DNA from: Prauserella_A sp040635515 | Lineage (GTDB): Bacteria > Actinomycetota > Actinomycetes > Mycobacteriales > Pseudonocardiaceae | Assembly (NCBI GenBank): GCA_040635515.1 | Contig: JBEYHY010000005.1 | Span: forward strand, 496,001-560,000 | Length of the DNA stretch: 64,000 nucleotides | Direction: 5' to 3' | In this document: positions 25,128 to 34,799 of the stretch, piece after piece | Layout of the letters: the number at the start of each line of letters is the position of its first letter | How positions within the stretch are numbered: position 1 is the first letter of the stretch | The notes under the pieces: model-generated | What the model saw: only the letters and a program-made list of their open reading frames with translations | What the model was told of the DNA's origin: nothing | Databases searched by the model: none | Translations under genes and position numbers: made by a program

Positions 25128-26014
25128 TGGGCAGGCTCATCAAGGCGGAAATCCGCAAGACGCTCAGTACGAAGAGCTGGTGGGGACTCATGATCCCCGC
25201 CGTCGTCTTCTCGTTCCTGTTCGCGATGATCTGGGGCTTCATCGTCGGCGACATCAACGACTACCTCGGTGGCTCCGACGCCCGCGAACTGGCTTCGCTG
25301 ATGGGAGTCGAGCTCGGCAACCTCCCCGTCGGCCTGCTGGCACTCGGCCACGGCGTGAACATCGGAACGCTCTTCCCCGTCATCTTCGGTGTGTACGCGC
25401 TCGCGGGCGAGTACGCGAAGAAGACGATCACGACGACGTTCCTCACCGCGCCCAACCGCGGTGCCGCGCTCACCGCGAAGATGATCACCTACATCGGCTG
25501 GGGCGCCGTGTACGGAATCATCATCGTCGGCTCAGCGAGCCTCGGCACGTTGCTGACCGTCGACGAGGTGGGGATGCCGTCCGCGAGTCAGTGGATGGCA
25601 GTGCTCGGCGGCGGCATACTCGCCACGATCCTGGCAACTCTGTTCGGCATCGGTGTCGGTGCCGTGTGGAAGAGTGTCGTCGGGGCGACGATCACGCTGA
25701 CCATCTGGATGCTGATCGTGGAGAACGTGCTCGTGTTCGCCGCGTTCGGCTGGCTTGAGGTCCGCTGGCTCGGAGGGGTGCTGCCCAACGGCACGCTCAA
25801 CGGGATCGTGGGTGCCATCGGTGCCGAGGCGTTCGGCGCCGCGGGTGTGACGGTTCCCGGTGACCTCAACGAGGACCTCCAGTGGTTGCTCCAGTTCACC
25901 GCGGGTGCGCCCGGCGCGTTCTCCTGGTGGGCCGCGGCGTTGATCTTCTTCGCCTGGACCATGGCGTTCTTCCTCAGCGGATGGGCGGCCAACAAGCGCA
26001 GGGACATTACGTAA
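25127..26014 (+). CDS. ABC-2 type permease
   Basis: A 295-residue membrane subunit for the preceding ATPase, with which it overlaps by one base. About six hydrophobic segments: MIPAVVFSFLFAMIWGFIVG, a second near VNIGTLFPVIFGVYALAGEY, ITYIGWGAVYGIIIVGSASL, AVLGGGILATILATLFGIGV, ATITLTIWMLIVENVLVFAA and SWWAAALIFFAWTMAFFLSG. The AGEYAKKTITTTFLTAPNR stretch after helix two is typical of ABC-2 permeases (DUF/NosY-like). The substrate is unknown. The fused exporter gene follows 11 nt later and may be in the same operon. Confidence 0.88.
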   Translation: MGRLIKAEIRKTLSTKSWWGLMIPAVVFSFLFAMIWGFIVGDINDYLGGSDARELASLMGVELGNLPVGLLALGHGVNIGTLFPVIFGVYALAGEYAKKTITTTFLTAPNRGAALTAKMITYIGWGAVYGIIIVGSASLGTLLTVDEVGMPSASQWMAVLGGGILATILATLFGIGVGAVWKSVVGATITLTIWMLIVENVLVFAAFGWLEVRWLGGVLPNGTLNGIVGAIGAEAFGAAGVTVPGDLNEDLQWLLQFTAGAPGAFSWWAAALIFFAWTMAFFLSGWAANKRRDIT

Positions 26015-26025
26015 GGGAGACGTGA

Positions 26026-29000
26026 GTGTCAGGCAGCGGGACTCGGCGCGGCGCTCACGAGAACACCGATTCGAACGAGTCCCCGGGACGGGGCTGGATC
26101 CGCAGGCTCGCCGCGGCGTGCTGGCGGCATCCGGCCCTCGTCCTGCTTTCCCTCGGTGCCGCGATCGTCGGCGTCGGCCTTCAAGCGGTGAGCCCGCTGC
26201 TGGTGAGGGTCGCCGTCGACGACGCGGTCGCCGGTCACACCTCGCGCCTCGGCTGGCTCGCCGCGGTGCTGCTCGTACTCCAGTCGCTGGCCTTCGGCAG
26301 TGCCTTCGCCCGCCGCTACCTCGGCGGCAGACTCGCCCTCGACGTCCAGCACGACCTGCGGCAGTCGGTCTTCGCCGCGGTCTCCCGGCTTGACGGCGGC
26401 AAACAGGATTCGCTGCGTACCGGCCAGATCGTCTCCCGCTCCATCACCGACCTGCAGCTCGTCACGGGCGTACTCATGCAGGTGCCGCTCTCGGCGGGGT
26501 CGGTCATCTTCGCGCTGCTCGCGCTCGGCGCCATGCTGTGGATGTCACCGCTGCTGACGCTCATCGCGCTGATCGTCGCGCCCGCCGTGACGATCGTGGT
26601 CGCGACGAGCAGGCGCAAGCTGTTCCCCGCGACCTGGTCGGCGCAGCAGCGCGCCGCCGACGTCGCGCAGCAGGTCGAGGAAACCGTCACCGGCGTCAGG
26701 GTCGTGAAGGGCTTCGGTCAGGAATCCCGCGAAACCGGCAAGCTCGCGGGTACCGCGCGCAGGTTGTTCGCGGAACGCCTCAGGTCGGCGAGGCTCGCCG
26801 CGGTACCCACCGCGACGACGGCGGCCCTTCCCGCCGCGGGGCAGGTCGCCGTGCTCGCCGTCGGCGGCATTCTCGCCATGCACGACCAGATCAGCCTCGG
26901 CACCTTCCTCGCCTTCGCCACCTACGTCACGGCACTGACGGGTCCGGCGAGGATGCTCGCGAGTCTCGTCGTGCAGGCCCAGCTCACCAGGGCGGGCGCG
27001 GAACGCGTCTACGACATCGTCGACGCGCAGCCCGAGGTGCGCGATCCTTCGGCACCGAAGCCGATGCCGGAGGGCAAGCTCGACGTCCGGCTCGACGGCG
27101 TCCGATTCGGTTACACACGGTCCGAACCCGTTCTCGACGGTCTCGACCTGCACGCGCGAGCGGGCGAAACCCTCGCGCTCGTCGGTACGGCCGGTTCCGG
27201 CAAGTCGACCATCTCGCTGCTGCTTCCCCGTTTCTACGACCCCCACGAGGGCACGATCAGCATCGGCGGGCTCGACATCCGCGAGACGAGCCTCGCCGAA
27301 CTGCGCCGAACCGTCGGAGTCGTGTTCGAGGAAGCGTTCCTGTTCTCGACGTCGGTGAGGGACAACATCGCCTACGGCAGACCTGACGCGAGCGAGGCCG
27401 AGGTGATCGCCGCCGCGCGGGCCGCTGAGGCACACGAGTTCATCAGCGCGCTGCCCGATGGCTACGACACGCAGGTCGGCGAGCGGGGCCTCACGTTGTC
27501 GGGAGGTCAGCGGCAGCGCCTCGGGCTGGCGAGGGCGCTGCTCACCGATCCGGGGATCCTGGTGCTCGACGACGCGACCTCGGCAGTAGACACGGCGACC
27601 GAAGCCGCCATCCACACGACGCTGCGCGCGGTGACCAGGTCGCGAACGACGCTGCTCGTCGCGCACCGGCGCTCGACACTCGCGCTCGCCGACAGGGTCG
27701 CCGTGCTCGACGAGGGCAGGGTCGTCGACGTCGGCACGGCGGAGGAACTTGAGCGCCGCTGCGGGTTGTTCAGGGAACTCGTCGGCGGCAGCGAGGACGG
27801 CGGCGACAGTGTCGAGGAGATCCACAGGACGGAAGCGCTCGTACCGGACGCCTCCGGCATCACGCCGCGGCTCTGGACGACGTCCTCCGCGCAGGACCCG
27901 AGCGTCGCGGCGGGCGCTCCTTCGGCAGCCACGGCCGGTGCGCGAGCATCACTCGACGTTCCTCCGACACCCGAGCTGCTGCGCAGGGTGGAGGCACTGC
28001 CGCCCGCGGCGGACTCACCCCGGCTCGGAGGCATCGACCCGACCACGCCGGACCCCGCCTTCACCCTGCGGGGACTGCTGCGCCCCGTGCGCGGCCTGCT
28101 GCTCGGCGTGATCGCGCTCGTCGCGTTCGACGCGCTGGCGACGGTCGCAATCCCCGCCTTGTACCAGCGGGGAGTCGACGACGGGGTCAGGGCGGGCGTC
28201 GAGTCGGCCGTGCTGATCGCCGCCGGTATCGGGGCACTGGTGATCGCGCTCGACTGGTTCGTCGTCGCCGCGCAGACACGGCTCACCGCGCGCAGCGGCG
28301 AATCGGTGCTGTACCTGCTGCGCGTGCGTAGCTACGCGCACCTGCAACGGCTCGGACTCGACTACTACGAACGCGAACTCGCCGGCCGGATCATGACGAG
28401 GATGACCACCGACGTCGACGCCTTGTCGACGTTCCTGCAAACCGGCCTCGCAACGGCCGTCGTCAGCGTGCTGACCCTCACCGGTATCGCGGGCGCCCTG
28501 TTGATCACCGACGCCGGGCTCGCGCTCTACGTGTTCGCCGTACTTCCCGTGTTGCTGATCGCGACGGTGATCTTCCACCGGCTCGCCTCCGCCGCCTACA
28601 CAGAGGCGAGGGAAAAGGTCAGCGCCGTCAACGCCGACATGCAGGAAAACGTCACCGGGCTGCGGGTCGCGCAGGCCTACACGCGCGAGGAGCGCTCGGC
28701 CAGCGACTTCGCCTCCCGCAGCGACGCCTACCGCAGGTCGCGACTGAGGGCACAACGCTACGTGGCCACCTACTTTCCTTTTGTGACCCTGCTTTCCGGT
28801 ATCGCGGAGGTCGTCGTGCTCGTCGCCGGGGCGAGCAGGGTCGCCGACCAGACGCTCTCCCCCGGCGTGCTGCTGGCCTTCCTGCTCTACCTCGGCCTGT
28901 TCTTCTCCCCCGTGCAGCAACTCTCTTCCGTCTTCGACGGCTACCAGCAGGCGAAGGTCGGTCTCAGGCGCATCGGCGAACTGCTGCGCACCCCGACATC

Positions 29001-29784
29001 GGTGCCGCAGGCGGACCGGCCCGTCGCGGTGCCGGCCGAGCTGACCGGTGACGTGGAGTTCGACAACGTCGACTTCGCCTACCCCGGCACCGGCATCAAG
29101 GCACTCGAATGCGTGAATCTGCGGGTCCCGGCGGGGCGGACCGTCGCGCTCGTCGGGGCGACGGGAGCCGGAAAGTCCACAGTGGTCAAACTCGTCGCCC
29201 GCTTCTACGACAGCACGGGAGGTTCCGTTCGCCTCGACGGCGTCGACGTGCGCGACTACGACCTGCCGGGGCTGCGTGCGCGACTCGGCGTCGTGCCGCA
29301 GGAAGCCCACCTGTTCTCCGGCACCGTCGCCGACAACGTGCGCTACGGCCGCCCTTCCGCCGACGACGCCGAGGTGGAGGCCGCGGTGCGGTCGGTAGGC
29401 GCGCTCGACGGCATCGCCGCGCTGCCTTCGGGATTCCTGCAGCAGGTCGGCGAGCGGGGAAGGGCGCTTTCGGCGGGACAGCGGCAGCTCGTCGCGCTGG
29501 CGAGAGCGGAGCTGGTGGACCCTGACGTGCTGCTGCTCGACGAGGCGACCGCCGCGCTCGATCCCGCGACGGAGGCCATCGTGCTGAGGGCGACGGAGGC
29601 GATCACCAGAAAACGGACGACGTTCGTGGTCGCCCATCGGCTCGGCACCGCGGCCCGAGCCGACGAGATCGTCGTGCTCGACCACGGCAAGGTCGTCGAG
29701 CAGGGCAGCCACGAGCAACTGCTCGCCGAGGACGGGTACTACGCGAGGCTGTGGCGGCTGAGTGCGGAATCGCCGACCGCGTGA
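26026..29784 (+). CDS. Fused full-length ABC exporter (TMD-NBD-TMD-NBD), multidrug type
   Basis: A 1,252-residue single chain holding two complete half-exporters, starting at GTG 26026 just after an AAGGGAG ribosome site. Each half has six predicted helices, the first at about residues 35-310, the second from about 690. NBD1: Walker A GTAGSGKST (387-395), signature LSGGQ (491-495), Walker B LVLDD with Asp516 where the catalytic Glu is expected. NBD2: Walker A GATGAGKST (1044-1052), signature LSAGQ (1148-1152), Walker B LLLDE with Glu1173. Thus one ATP site is canonical and one degenerate, as in heterodimeric exporters. The architecture matches mycobacterial Rv0194, a multidrug efflux pump. 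The two halves are joined by a Thr/Pro/Ala-rich linker of about 100 residues (about 600-690). Confidence 0.92.
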   Translation: MSGSGTRRGAHENTDSNESPGRGWIRRLAAACWRHPALVLLSLGAAIVGVGLQAVSPLLVRVAVDDAVAGHTSRLGWLAAVLLVLQSLAFGSAFARRYLGGRLALDVQHDLRQSVFAAVSRLDGGKQDSLRTGQIVSRSITDLQLVTGVLMQVPLSAGSVIFALLALGAMLWMSPLLTLIALIVAPAVTIVVATSRRKLFPATWSAQQRAADVAQQVEETVTGVRVVKGFGQESRETGKLAGTARRLFAERLRSARLAAVPTATTAALPAAGQVAVLAVGGILAMHDQISLGTFLAFATYVTALTGPARMLASLVVQAQLTRAGAERVYDIVDAQPEVRDPSAPKPMPEGKLDVRLDGVRFGYTRSEPVLDGLDLHARAGETLALVGTAGSGKSTISLLLPRFYDPHEGTISIGGLDIRETSLAELRRTVGVVFEEAFLFSTSVRDNIAYGRPDASEAEVIAAARAAEAHEFISALPDGYDTQVGERGLTLSGGQRQRLGLARALLTDPGILVLDDATSAVDTATEAAIHTTLRAVTRSRTTLLVAHRRSTLALADRVAVLDEGRVVDVGTAEELERRCGLFRELVGGSEDGGDSVEEIHRTEALVPDASGITPRLWTTSSAQDPSVAAGAPSAATAGARASLDVPPTPELLRRVEALPPAADSPRLGGIDPTTPDPAFTLRGLLRPVRGLLLGVIALVAFDALATVAIPALYQRGVDDGVRAGVESAVLIAAGIGALVIALDWFVVAAQTRLTARSGESVLYLLRVRSYAHLQRLGLDYYERELAGRIMTRMTTDVDALSTFLQTGLATAVVSVLTLTGIAGALLITDAGLALYVFAVLPVLLIATVIFHRLASAAYTEAREKVSAVNADMQENVTGLRVAQAYTREERSASDFASRSDAYRRSRLRAQRYVATYFPFVTLLSGIAEVVVLVAGASRVADQTLSPGVLLAFLLYLGLFFSPVQQLSSVFDGYQQAKVGLRRIGELLRTPTSVPQADRPVAVPAELTGDVEFDNVDFAYPGTGIKALECVNLRVPAGRTVALVGATGAGKSTVVKLVARFYDSTGGSVRLDGVDVRDYDLPGLRARLGVVPQEAHLFSGTVADNVRYGRPSADDAEVEAAVRSVGALDGIAALPSGFLQQVGERGRALSAGQRQLVALARAELVDPDVLLLDEATAALDPATEAIVLRATEAITRKRTTFVVAHRLGTAARADEIVVLDHGKVVEQGSHEQLLAEDGYYARLWRLSAESPTA

Positions 29785-30089
29785 ACGCGTACGCCGCAGG
29801 CCGCCGGTTGGTTGCCTCGGCACCCGAGCTTGGGGGATTGATCACGGTCACCCGCCCCTCACCCAAGCCTCGGAAGCACGCCGCACGGGCCGCCACGCCA
29901 CCACGAACCGCACTCGGCCGAACACCGGACCTTGATCGGAATCGATCGCATAATCGATTAAGTGACATATGCCAAGGCTCGCCCGGCTCCGTTGCCGGAC
30001 TTCCATGACGGAGGCTTGTACGAGGGGGTTAGCCTGGTAGGCGCGTAATCGGACAACCAGATCGAGACGGATAGAGGCGAGTCCAAGCC
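29785..30089. other. Promoter region of kgd with a palindromic operator candidate
   Basis: This 305-bp gap holds no credible gene. AATCGAT-CGCATA-ATCGATT (29940-29959) is a perfect 7-bp inverted repeat about 130 bp before the kgd start; its right half is itself the palindrome TAATCGATTA. It could bind a dimeric regulator of the TCA cycle enzyme. A TAGCCT hexamer near 30031 may be a -10, giving a leader of about 50 nt, but no -35 is clear. Confidence 0.5.
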
Positions 30090-33000
30090 GTGTCCAGCAG
30101 CCCTGCGTCACAGTTCGGCCCAAACGAATGGCTCGTCGAGGAAATGTACGACCAATTCCTCGCCGACCCATCCTCAGTAGACGCCGCGTGGCATGACTTC
30201 TTTGCCGACTTCACGCCGACACAGGGAGGCGAGTCGAAGCAGGGAGCCGCGGACGGCAACGGGCAGGCAGCCGCGAAACCGGCGAGCACGCCGCCACCCC
30301 CGCAACCGGCGCAGCAGGCACAGCAGGCACAGCCCACTCCTTCCGCCAAGCCCGCCGAGACCGCGAAGGCGGCTCCCGCGAAGCCTGCCCCGGCCAAGCC
30401 CGCTCCCGCCAAGAGCGCGCCCGCCGCGAAGTCCGCCACGTCCGCCAAGTCCGAAGACTCCAAGGACTCCAAGCCGTCGGGGGCCGAGCGCAAGCCGTTG
30501 CGCGGCGCGGCGGCAGCCATCGCGAAGAACATGGACGCCTCGCTGACCGTCCCGACGGCGACCAGTGTGCGTGCGGTGCCGGCCAAGCTGATGGCCGACA
30601 ACCGCATCGTCATCAACAACCACCTCAAGCGCACGCGCGGAGGGAAGATCTCGTTCACGCACCTCATCGGTTACGCGATGGTGCGGGGACTGCGCGACTT
30701 CCCCAACATGAACCGGCACTACGAGCTCGTCGACGGCAAGCCCAATGCCGTCACCCCCGAGCACGTCAACCTCGGCCTCGCCATCGACATGAAGGGCAAG
30801 GAGGGCCAGCGCACGCTGGTCGTCGCCTCCATCAAGAACACGGAGAACATGACGTTCCTCCAGTTCTGGCAGGCCTACGAGGACATCGTCAAGAAGGCGC
30901 GCAACAACAAGCTGACCGCCGACGACTTCGCGGGAACGACGATCTCGCTGACCAACCCCGGCGGTATCGGCACCAACCACTCCGTGCCGAGGCTGCAGGC
31001 AGGCCAGGGCGCCATCATCGGTGTCGGCGCCATGCAGTACCCGGCCGCGTTCGAGGGCACGAGCGAGAAGACGCTCGTCGACCTGGGCGTCAGCAAGATC
31101 ATGACGCTGACCTCGACCTATGACCACCGGATCATCCAGGGCGCCGAGTCGGGCGAGTACCTCAAGCGCATCCACGAGCTGCTGCTCGGCGGCGACGGGT
31201 TCTACGACGACATCTTCACCTCGCTCCGGCTGCCCTACGAGCCGGTGCGCTGGGTCAACGACATCCCCGAAGGCGAGATCGACAAGACGGCGCGGGTGCT
31301 CGAACTGATCGACGCCTACCGCACGCGCGGCCACCTCATGGCCGATACCGACCCGCTGAACTACCGCCAGCGCAGGCATGAGGACCTCGACGTCCTCTCC
31401 CACGGACTGACCCTGTGGGACCTGGACCGCGAGTTCGCCGTCGGCGGTTTCGCCGGGCAGCAGCGCATGAAGCTGCGCGACATCCTCGGCGTGCTGCGCG
31501 ACTCGTACTGCCGCACCGTCGGTGTCGAGTACACGCACATCCTCGACCCTGACGAGCGGCGCTGGATCCAGGAGCGCGTCGAGGTCAGGCACGAGAAGCC
31601 GGATGCGGCCGTGCAGAAGTACATCCTCTCGAAGCTCAATGCGTCCGAGGCGTTCGAGACGTTCCTGCAGACCAAGTACGTCGGGCAGAAGCGGTTCTCG
31701 CTCGAAGGCGGCGAGACGGTCATCCCGCTGCTGGACACCGTGCTGGACAAGGCGGCGGAGCACGAGCTCGACGAGGTCGTCATCGGCATGCCGCACCGCG
31801 GCAGGCTCAACGTGCTCGCCAACATCGTCGGCAAGCCGATATCGCAGATCTTCCAGGAGTTCGAGGGCAACCTCGACCCCGGTCAGGCGCACGGTTCCGG
31901 CGACGTGAAGTACCACCTCGGCGCGGAAGGCAAGTACTTCCGGATGTTCGGCGACGGGGAGACCAAGGTCTCGCTGACCGCCAACCCCTCGCACCTTGAG
32001 ACCGTCGACCCCGTCCTCGAAGGCATCGTCAGGGCCAAGCAGGACATCCTCGACAAGGGTGATCGCGACTCGGGCGGCTTCACCGTGCTGCCGGTTCTGC
32101 TGCACGGTGACGCGGCCTTCGCCGGTCAGGGTGTCGTCGCGGAGACGCTGAACCTCGCGCTGCTGCGCGGCTACCGCACCGGCGGCACCGTGCACGTGGT
32201 GATCAACAACCAGGTCGGCTTCACGACCGCGCCGGAGAACTCCCGTTCCTCGCAGTACGCCACCGACGTCGCGAAGATGATCGGTGCGCCGATCTTCCAC
32301 GTCAACGGCGACGACCCCGAGGCCGCCTACTGGGTCGCCCGCCTCGCGGTCGAGTACCGGCAGGCGTTCAACAAGGACGTCGTGATCGACATGATCTGCT
32401 ACCGCAGGCGGGGCCACAACGAGGGCGACGATCCCTCGATGACCCAGCCCGCGATGTACGACATCATCGACACCAAGCGCAGCGTCAGGAAGACCTACAC
32501 CGAGTCGCTCATCGGCCGTGGAGACATCTCCATGGAGGAGGCGGAAGCCGCGCTGCGGGACTTCTCCAGCCAGCTCGAACACGTCTTCAACGAGGTGCGC
32601 GAACTGGAGAAGCACCCGATCACGGCGAGTCCTTCCGTCGAGGGTGAGCAGCAGGTTCCCGCCAAGGTGCCGACCGCGATCTCGCGCGAGGTGCTTGAGC
32701 GCGTCGGCGACGCGTTCATCAACGTTCCGGACGGCTTCACCCCGCACCCGAGGGTCAAGCCCGTGCTGGAGCGGCGCGCGAAGATGTCCCGCGAGGGCGG
32801 CATCGACTGGGCGTTCGGCGAACTGCTGGCCTTCGGTTCGCTCGCGATCGAGGGCAGGCTCGTGCGGCTCTCCGGTCAGGACTCGCGAAGGGGCACCTTC
32901 ACGCAGCGGCACTCCGTGCTCATCGACCGCAAGACCGGTCAGGAGTACTCACCGCTGCAGAACCTGGCCGAGGACCAGGGCAGGGTCATGATCTACGACT

Positions 33001-33830
33001 CGGCGCTGTCCGAGTACGCGGCCGTCGGCTTCGAGTACGGGTACTCGGTGGCCAACTCCGAGGCGCTCGTGATGTGGGAGGCGCAGTTCGGCGACTTCGT
33101 CAACGGCGCGCAAACGGTCATCGACGAGTACATCTCCTCCGGCGAGGCCAAGTGGGGCCAGCTCTCCGACGTCGTGCTGCTGCTGCCGCACGGCCACGAG
33201 GGCCAGGGACCGGACCACACGTCCGGCCGGATCGAGCGGTTCCTCCAGCTCTGCGCGGAGGGCTCGATGACGGTTGCCGTGCCCTCCACCCCTGCCAACT
33301 ACTTCCACCTGCTGCGCAGGCACGCGCTCGACGGCGTCAACAGGCCGCTGATCGTCTTCACCCCGAAGCGGCTGCTTCGCGACAAGAACGTGAAGTCGAC
33401 CGTCGAGGAGTTCACCGACCAGTCGAAGTTCCTCTCGGTGATCGACGATCAGGGCATCGACCCCGCCAAGGTGCGCAAGGTGCTGCTGACCTCGGGCAAG
33501 ATGTACTGGGAGCTGCTCGTCGAGCGCGAGAAGCAGCAGATCGACGACGTCGCCATCGTGCGGGTCGAGCAGTACTACCCGTTGCCGAAGCGCAAGCTGG
33601 CCGCGGCCATCGAGCGCTACACGGCCGCGAAGGAAATCGCCTGGGTCCAGGAAGAGCCGGAAAACCAGGGCGCGTGGCCGTTCTTCGGGCTGAACCTGCC
33701 GAGGAGGATGCCGGAGGTGTTCGGCGGACTCCAGGTCTACGCACGGCGCCCGATGGCCGCTCCTTCCGCCGGTTCCTCGAAGGTGCACGAGGTCGAGCAG
33801 AAGGCGATCATCGCCAAGGCACTCGACTGA
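30090..33830 (+). CDS. kgd: Multifunctional 2-oxoglutarate decarboxylase/dehydrogenase (Kgd, SucA-E2 fusion)
   Basis: A 1,246-residue TCA-cycle enzyme from GTG 30090. Layout: N-terminal short helix (PNEWLVEEMYDQFLADPSSV) common to E1o; a Pro/Ala/Lys-rich linker at about 50-125; an E2-type acyltransferase domain at about 125-370 with TSTYDHRIIQGAESG, His346 being the E2 histidine while the usual DG partner is replaced as in other Kgd proteins; then the thiamine-diphosphate E1 domain with VIGMPHRGRLNVL, LHGDAAFAGQG, NNQVGFTTAPENSRSS, and the C-terminal pyrimidine half (HGHEGQGPDHTSGRIERFLQ). No lipoyl domain is present, as expected. In mycobacteria the enzyme is restrained by the FHA protein GarA, not encoded here. 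It is followed by a strong terminator. Confidence 0.96.
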   Translation: MSSSPASQFGPNEWLVEEMYDQFLADPSSVDAAWHDFFADFTPTQGGESKQGAADGNGQAAAKPASTPPPPQPAQQAQQAQPTPSAKPAETAKAAPAKPAPAKPAPAKSAPAAKSATSAKSEDSKDSKPSGAERKPLRGAAAAIAKNMDASLTVPTATSVRAVPAKLMADNRIVINNHLKRTRGGKISFTHLIGYAMVRGLRDFPNMNRHYELVDGKPNAVTPEHVNLGLAIDMKGKEGQRTLVVASIKNTENMTFLQFWQAYEDIVKKARNNKLTADDFAGTTISLTNPGGIGTNHSVPRLQAGQGAIIGVGAMQYPAAFEGTSEKTLVDLGVSKIMTLTSTYDHRIIQGAESGEYLKRIHELLLGGDGFYDDIFTSLRLPYEPVRWVNDIPEGEIDKTARVLELIDAYRTRGHLMADTDPLNYRQRRHEDLDVLSHGLTLWDLDREFAVGGFAGQQRMKLRDILGVLRDSYCRTVGVEYTHILDPDERRWIQERVEVRHEKPDAAVQKYILSKLNASEAFETFLQTKYVGQKRFSLEGGETVIPLLDTVLDKAAEHELDEVVIGMPHRGRLNVLANIVGKPISQIFQEFEGNLDPGQAHGSGDVKYHLGAEGKYFRMFGDGETKVSLTANPSHLETVDPVLEGIVRAKQDILDKGDRDSGGFTVLPVLLHGDAAFAGQGVVAETLNLALLRGYRTGGTVHVVINNQVGFTTAPENSRSSQYATDVAKMIGAPIFHVNGDDPEAAYWVARLAVEYRQAFNKDVVIDMICYRRRGHNEGDDPSMTQPAMYDIIDTKRSVRKTYTESLIGRGDISMEEAEAALRDFSSQLEHVFNEVRELEKHPITASPSVEGEQQVPAKVPTAISREVLERVGDAFINVPDGFTPHPRVKPVLERRAKMSREGGIDWAFGELLAFGSLAIEGRLVRLSGQDSRRGTFTQRHSVLIDRKTGQEYSPLQNLAEDQGRVMIYDSALSEYAAVGFEYGYSVANSEALVMWEAQFGDFVNGAQTVIDEYISSGEAKWGQLSDVVLLLPHGHEGQGPDHTSGRIERFLQLCAEGSMTVAVPSTPANYFHLLRRHALDGVNRPLIVFTPKRLLRDKNVKSTVEEFTDQSKFLSVIDDQGIDPAKVRKVLLTSGKMYWELLVEREKQQIDDVAIVRVEQYYPLPKRKLAAAIERYTAAKEIAWVQEEPENQGAWPFFGLNLPRRMPEVFGGLQVYARRPMAAPSAGSSKVHEVEQKAIIAKALD

Positions 33831-33840
33831 CGGCTTGACC

Positions 33841-33881
33841 GGACGGCCCCCGAACCCAAGGGTTCGGGGGCCGTCCGCTTT
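33841..33881. terminator. Bidirectional Rho-independent terminator between kgd and opuC operon
   Basis: A perfect 16-bp stem, 33841-33856 pairing with 33861-33876, with loop CAAG, followed on the plus strand by GCTTTTC. It lies exactly between two convergent genes. Confidence 0.9.
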
Positions 33882-34799
33882 TCAGCCGAGTCCGTTGGCC
33901 CGCAGGAAGTCCTCGGCGATGTCGAGCGGGTTGCGCTTCTGTTCCGAGTACTGCACGTTCAGCTGGGTCAGCTTGTCCGTGGTGAGCACCGCCGAAAGGG
34001 CGTTGAGCGCGCCCGCTTCCCGCTCCGACAACGCACCCTTCGCCACGAGCGGGACGATGTTCTGAGCCGGGAACATGTTCTTGTCGTCGTCGAGCGGGAC
34101 GAACCCGTTGGCGCCGATCGTTGCCGAGGTGCTGAACAGGTCGGCGACCTGGACCTCGCCCGAACGCAGCGCGGCGACGGTCACCGGCCCTCCGGTATCG
34201 GTGACGGTGATGGCGGCGAACTCGCAGCCGTACAGTTCCTTGATCCTGGCCTTCCATCGCTCGGCCCACTGCCCAGGGCCGCCGAAAGTGAGCCGGTCGC
34301 ACCGGGGCGCGAGATCCGAAATGGTCCGGACTCCTTCGCCTGCGAGGTCCTTGCGCACCACGAGCACGTCGGTGTTCTGCGCGGGGGCCTGGTCGAGCAC
34401 CTCGAACTGTTCCGGCAGCACCTTGCGCAACTCGGCGTAGACATTCTCGGGCGTCGTCGCCTCGTTGTCGTCGTCGAAGTAGCGCAACAGGTTTCCGCTG
34501 TAGTCGGGCACCAGGGTCAGCGAGTGATCGCGCAGCGCCTGCACGACGACCTCCCTGCCGCCGACCGGTGGCCGCACGGTCACGTTGTCCGCCCCGGCGT
34601 TGCGCAGCGCTCCCGCGTAGATTTCGGCCAGCAGCAGGCTTTCCCCCACGTCGGAGGCTCCGATGACGATGTCGCCGCCTGCACCACCGGCACTGCCTTC
34701 CGCGCCGCCTTCGAGCGGATTGCCGCACGCGGTCAGCAGCATGACGAAAGCCAGCAGTGCCATGCCGATCCGGTTCCGGTTCCGGTTCCGATTCGTCAT
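33882..34799 (-). CDS. Osmoprotectant ABC transporter substrate-binding lipoprotein (OpuCC/ProX-like)
   Basis: A 305-residue lipoprotein that captures quaternary-amine osmoprotectants outside the membrane. The signal ends in the lipobox MLLTAC, Cys25. The OpuAC-type domain follows: IVIGASDVGESLLLAEIYAG, LVPDYSGNLLRYF, DVLVVRKDLAGEGVRTISDL and FVPLDDDKNMFPAQNIVPLV. Only the start of the pocket can be guessed; which betaine or choline it binds is open. ATG 34799 overlaps the permease stop by four bases. The N-terminal region is encoded by a hexanucleotide repeat (CGGTTC) giving alternating Arg-Asn before the signal core. Confidence 0.88.
   Translation of the reverse strand: MTNRNRNRNRIGMALLAFVMLLTACGNPLEGGAEGSAGGAGGDIVIGASDVGESLLLAEIYAGALRNAGADNVTVRPPVGGREVVVQALRDHSLTLVPDYSGNLLRYFDDDNEATTPENVYAELRKVLPEQFEVLDQAPAQNTDVLVVRKDLAGEGVRTISDLAPRCDRLTFGGPGQWAERWKARIKELYGCEFAAITVTDTGGPVTVAALRSGEVQVADLFSTSATIGANGFVPLDDDKNMFPAQNIVPLVAKGALSEREAGALNALSAVLTTDKLTQLNVQYSEQKRNPLDIAEDFLRANGLG

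Noticed and set aside
30174..32912. A 912-codon open frame on the minus strand across kgd
   Set aside because: It is antisense to a complete, highly conserved gene, has no ribosome site, and its composition is what third-position GC bias produces opposite a GC-rich gene.
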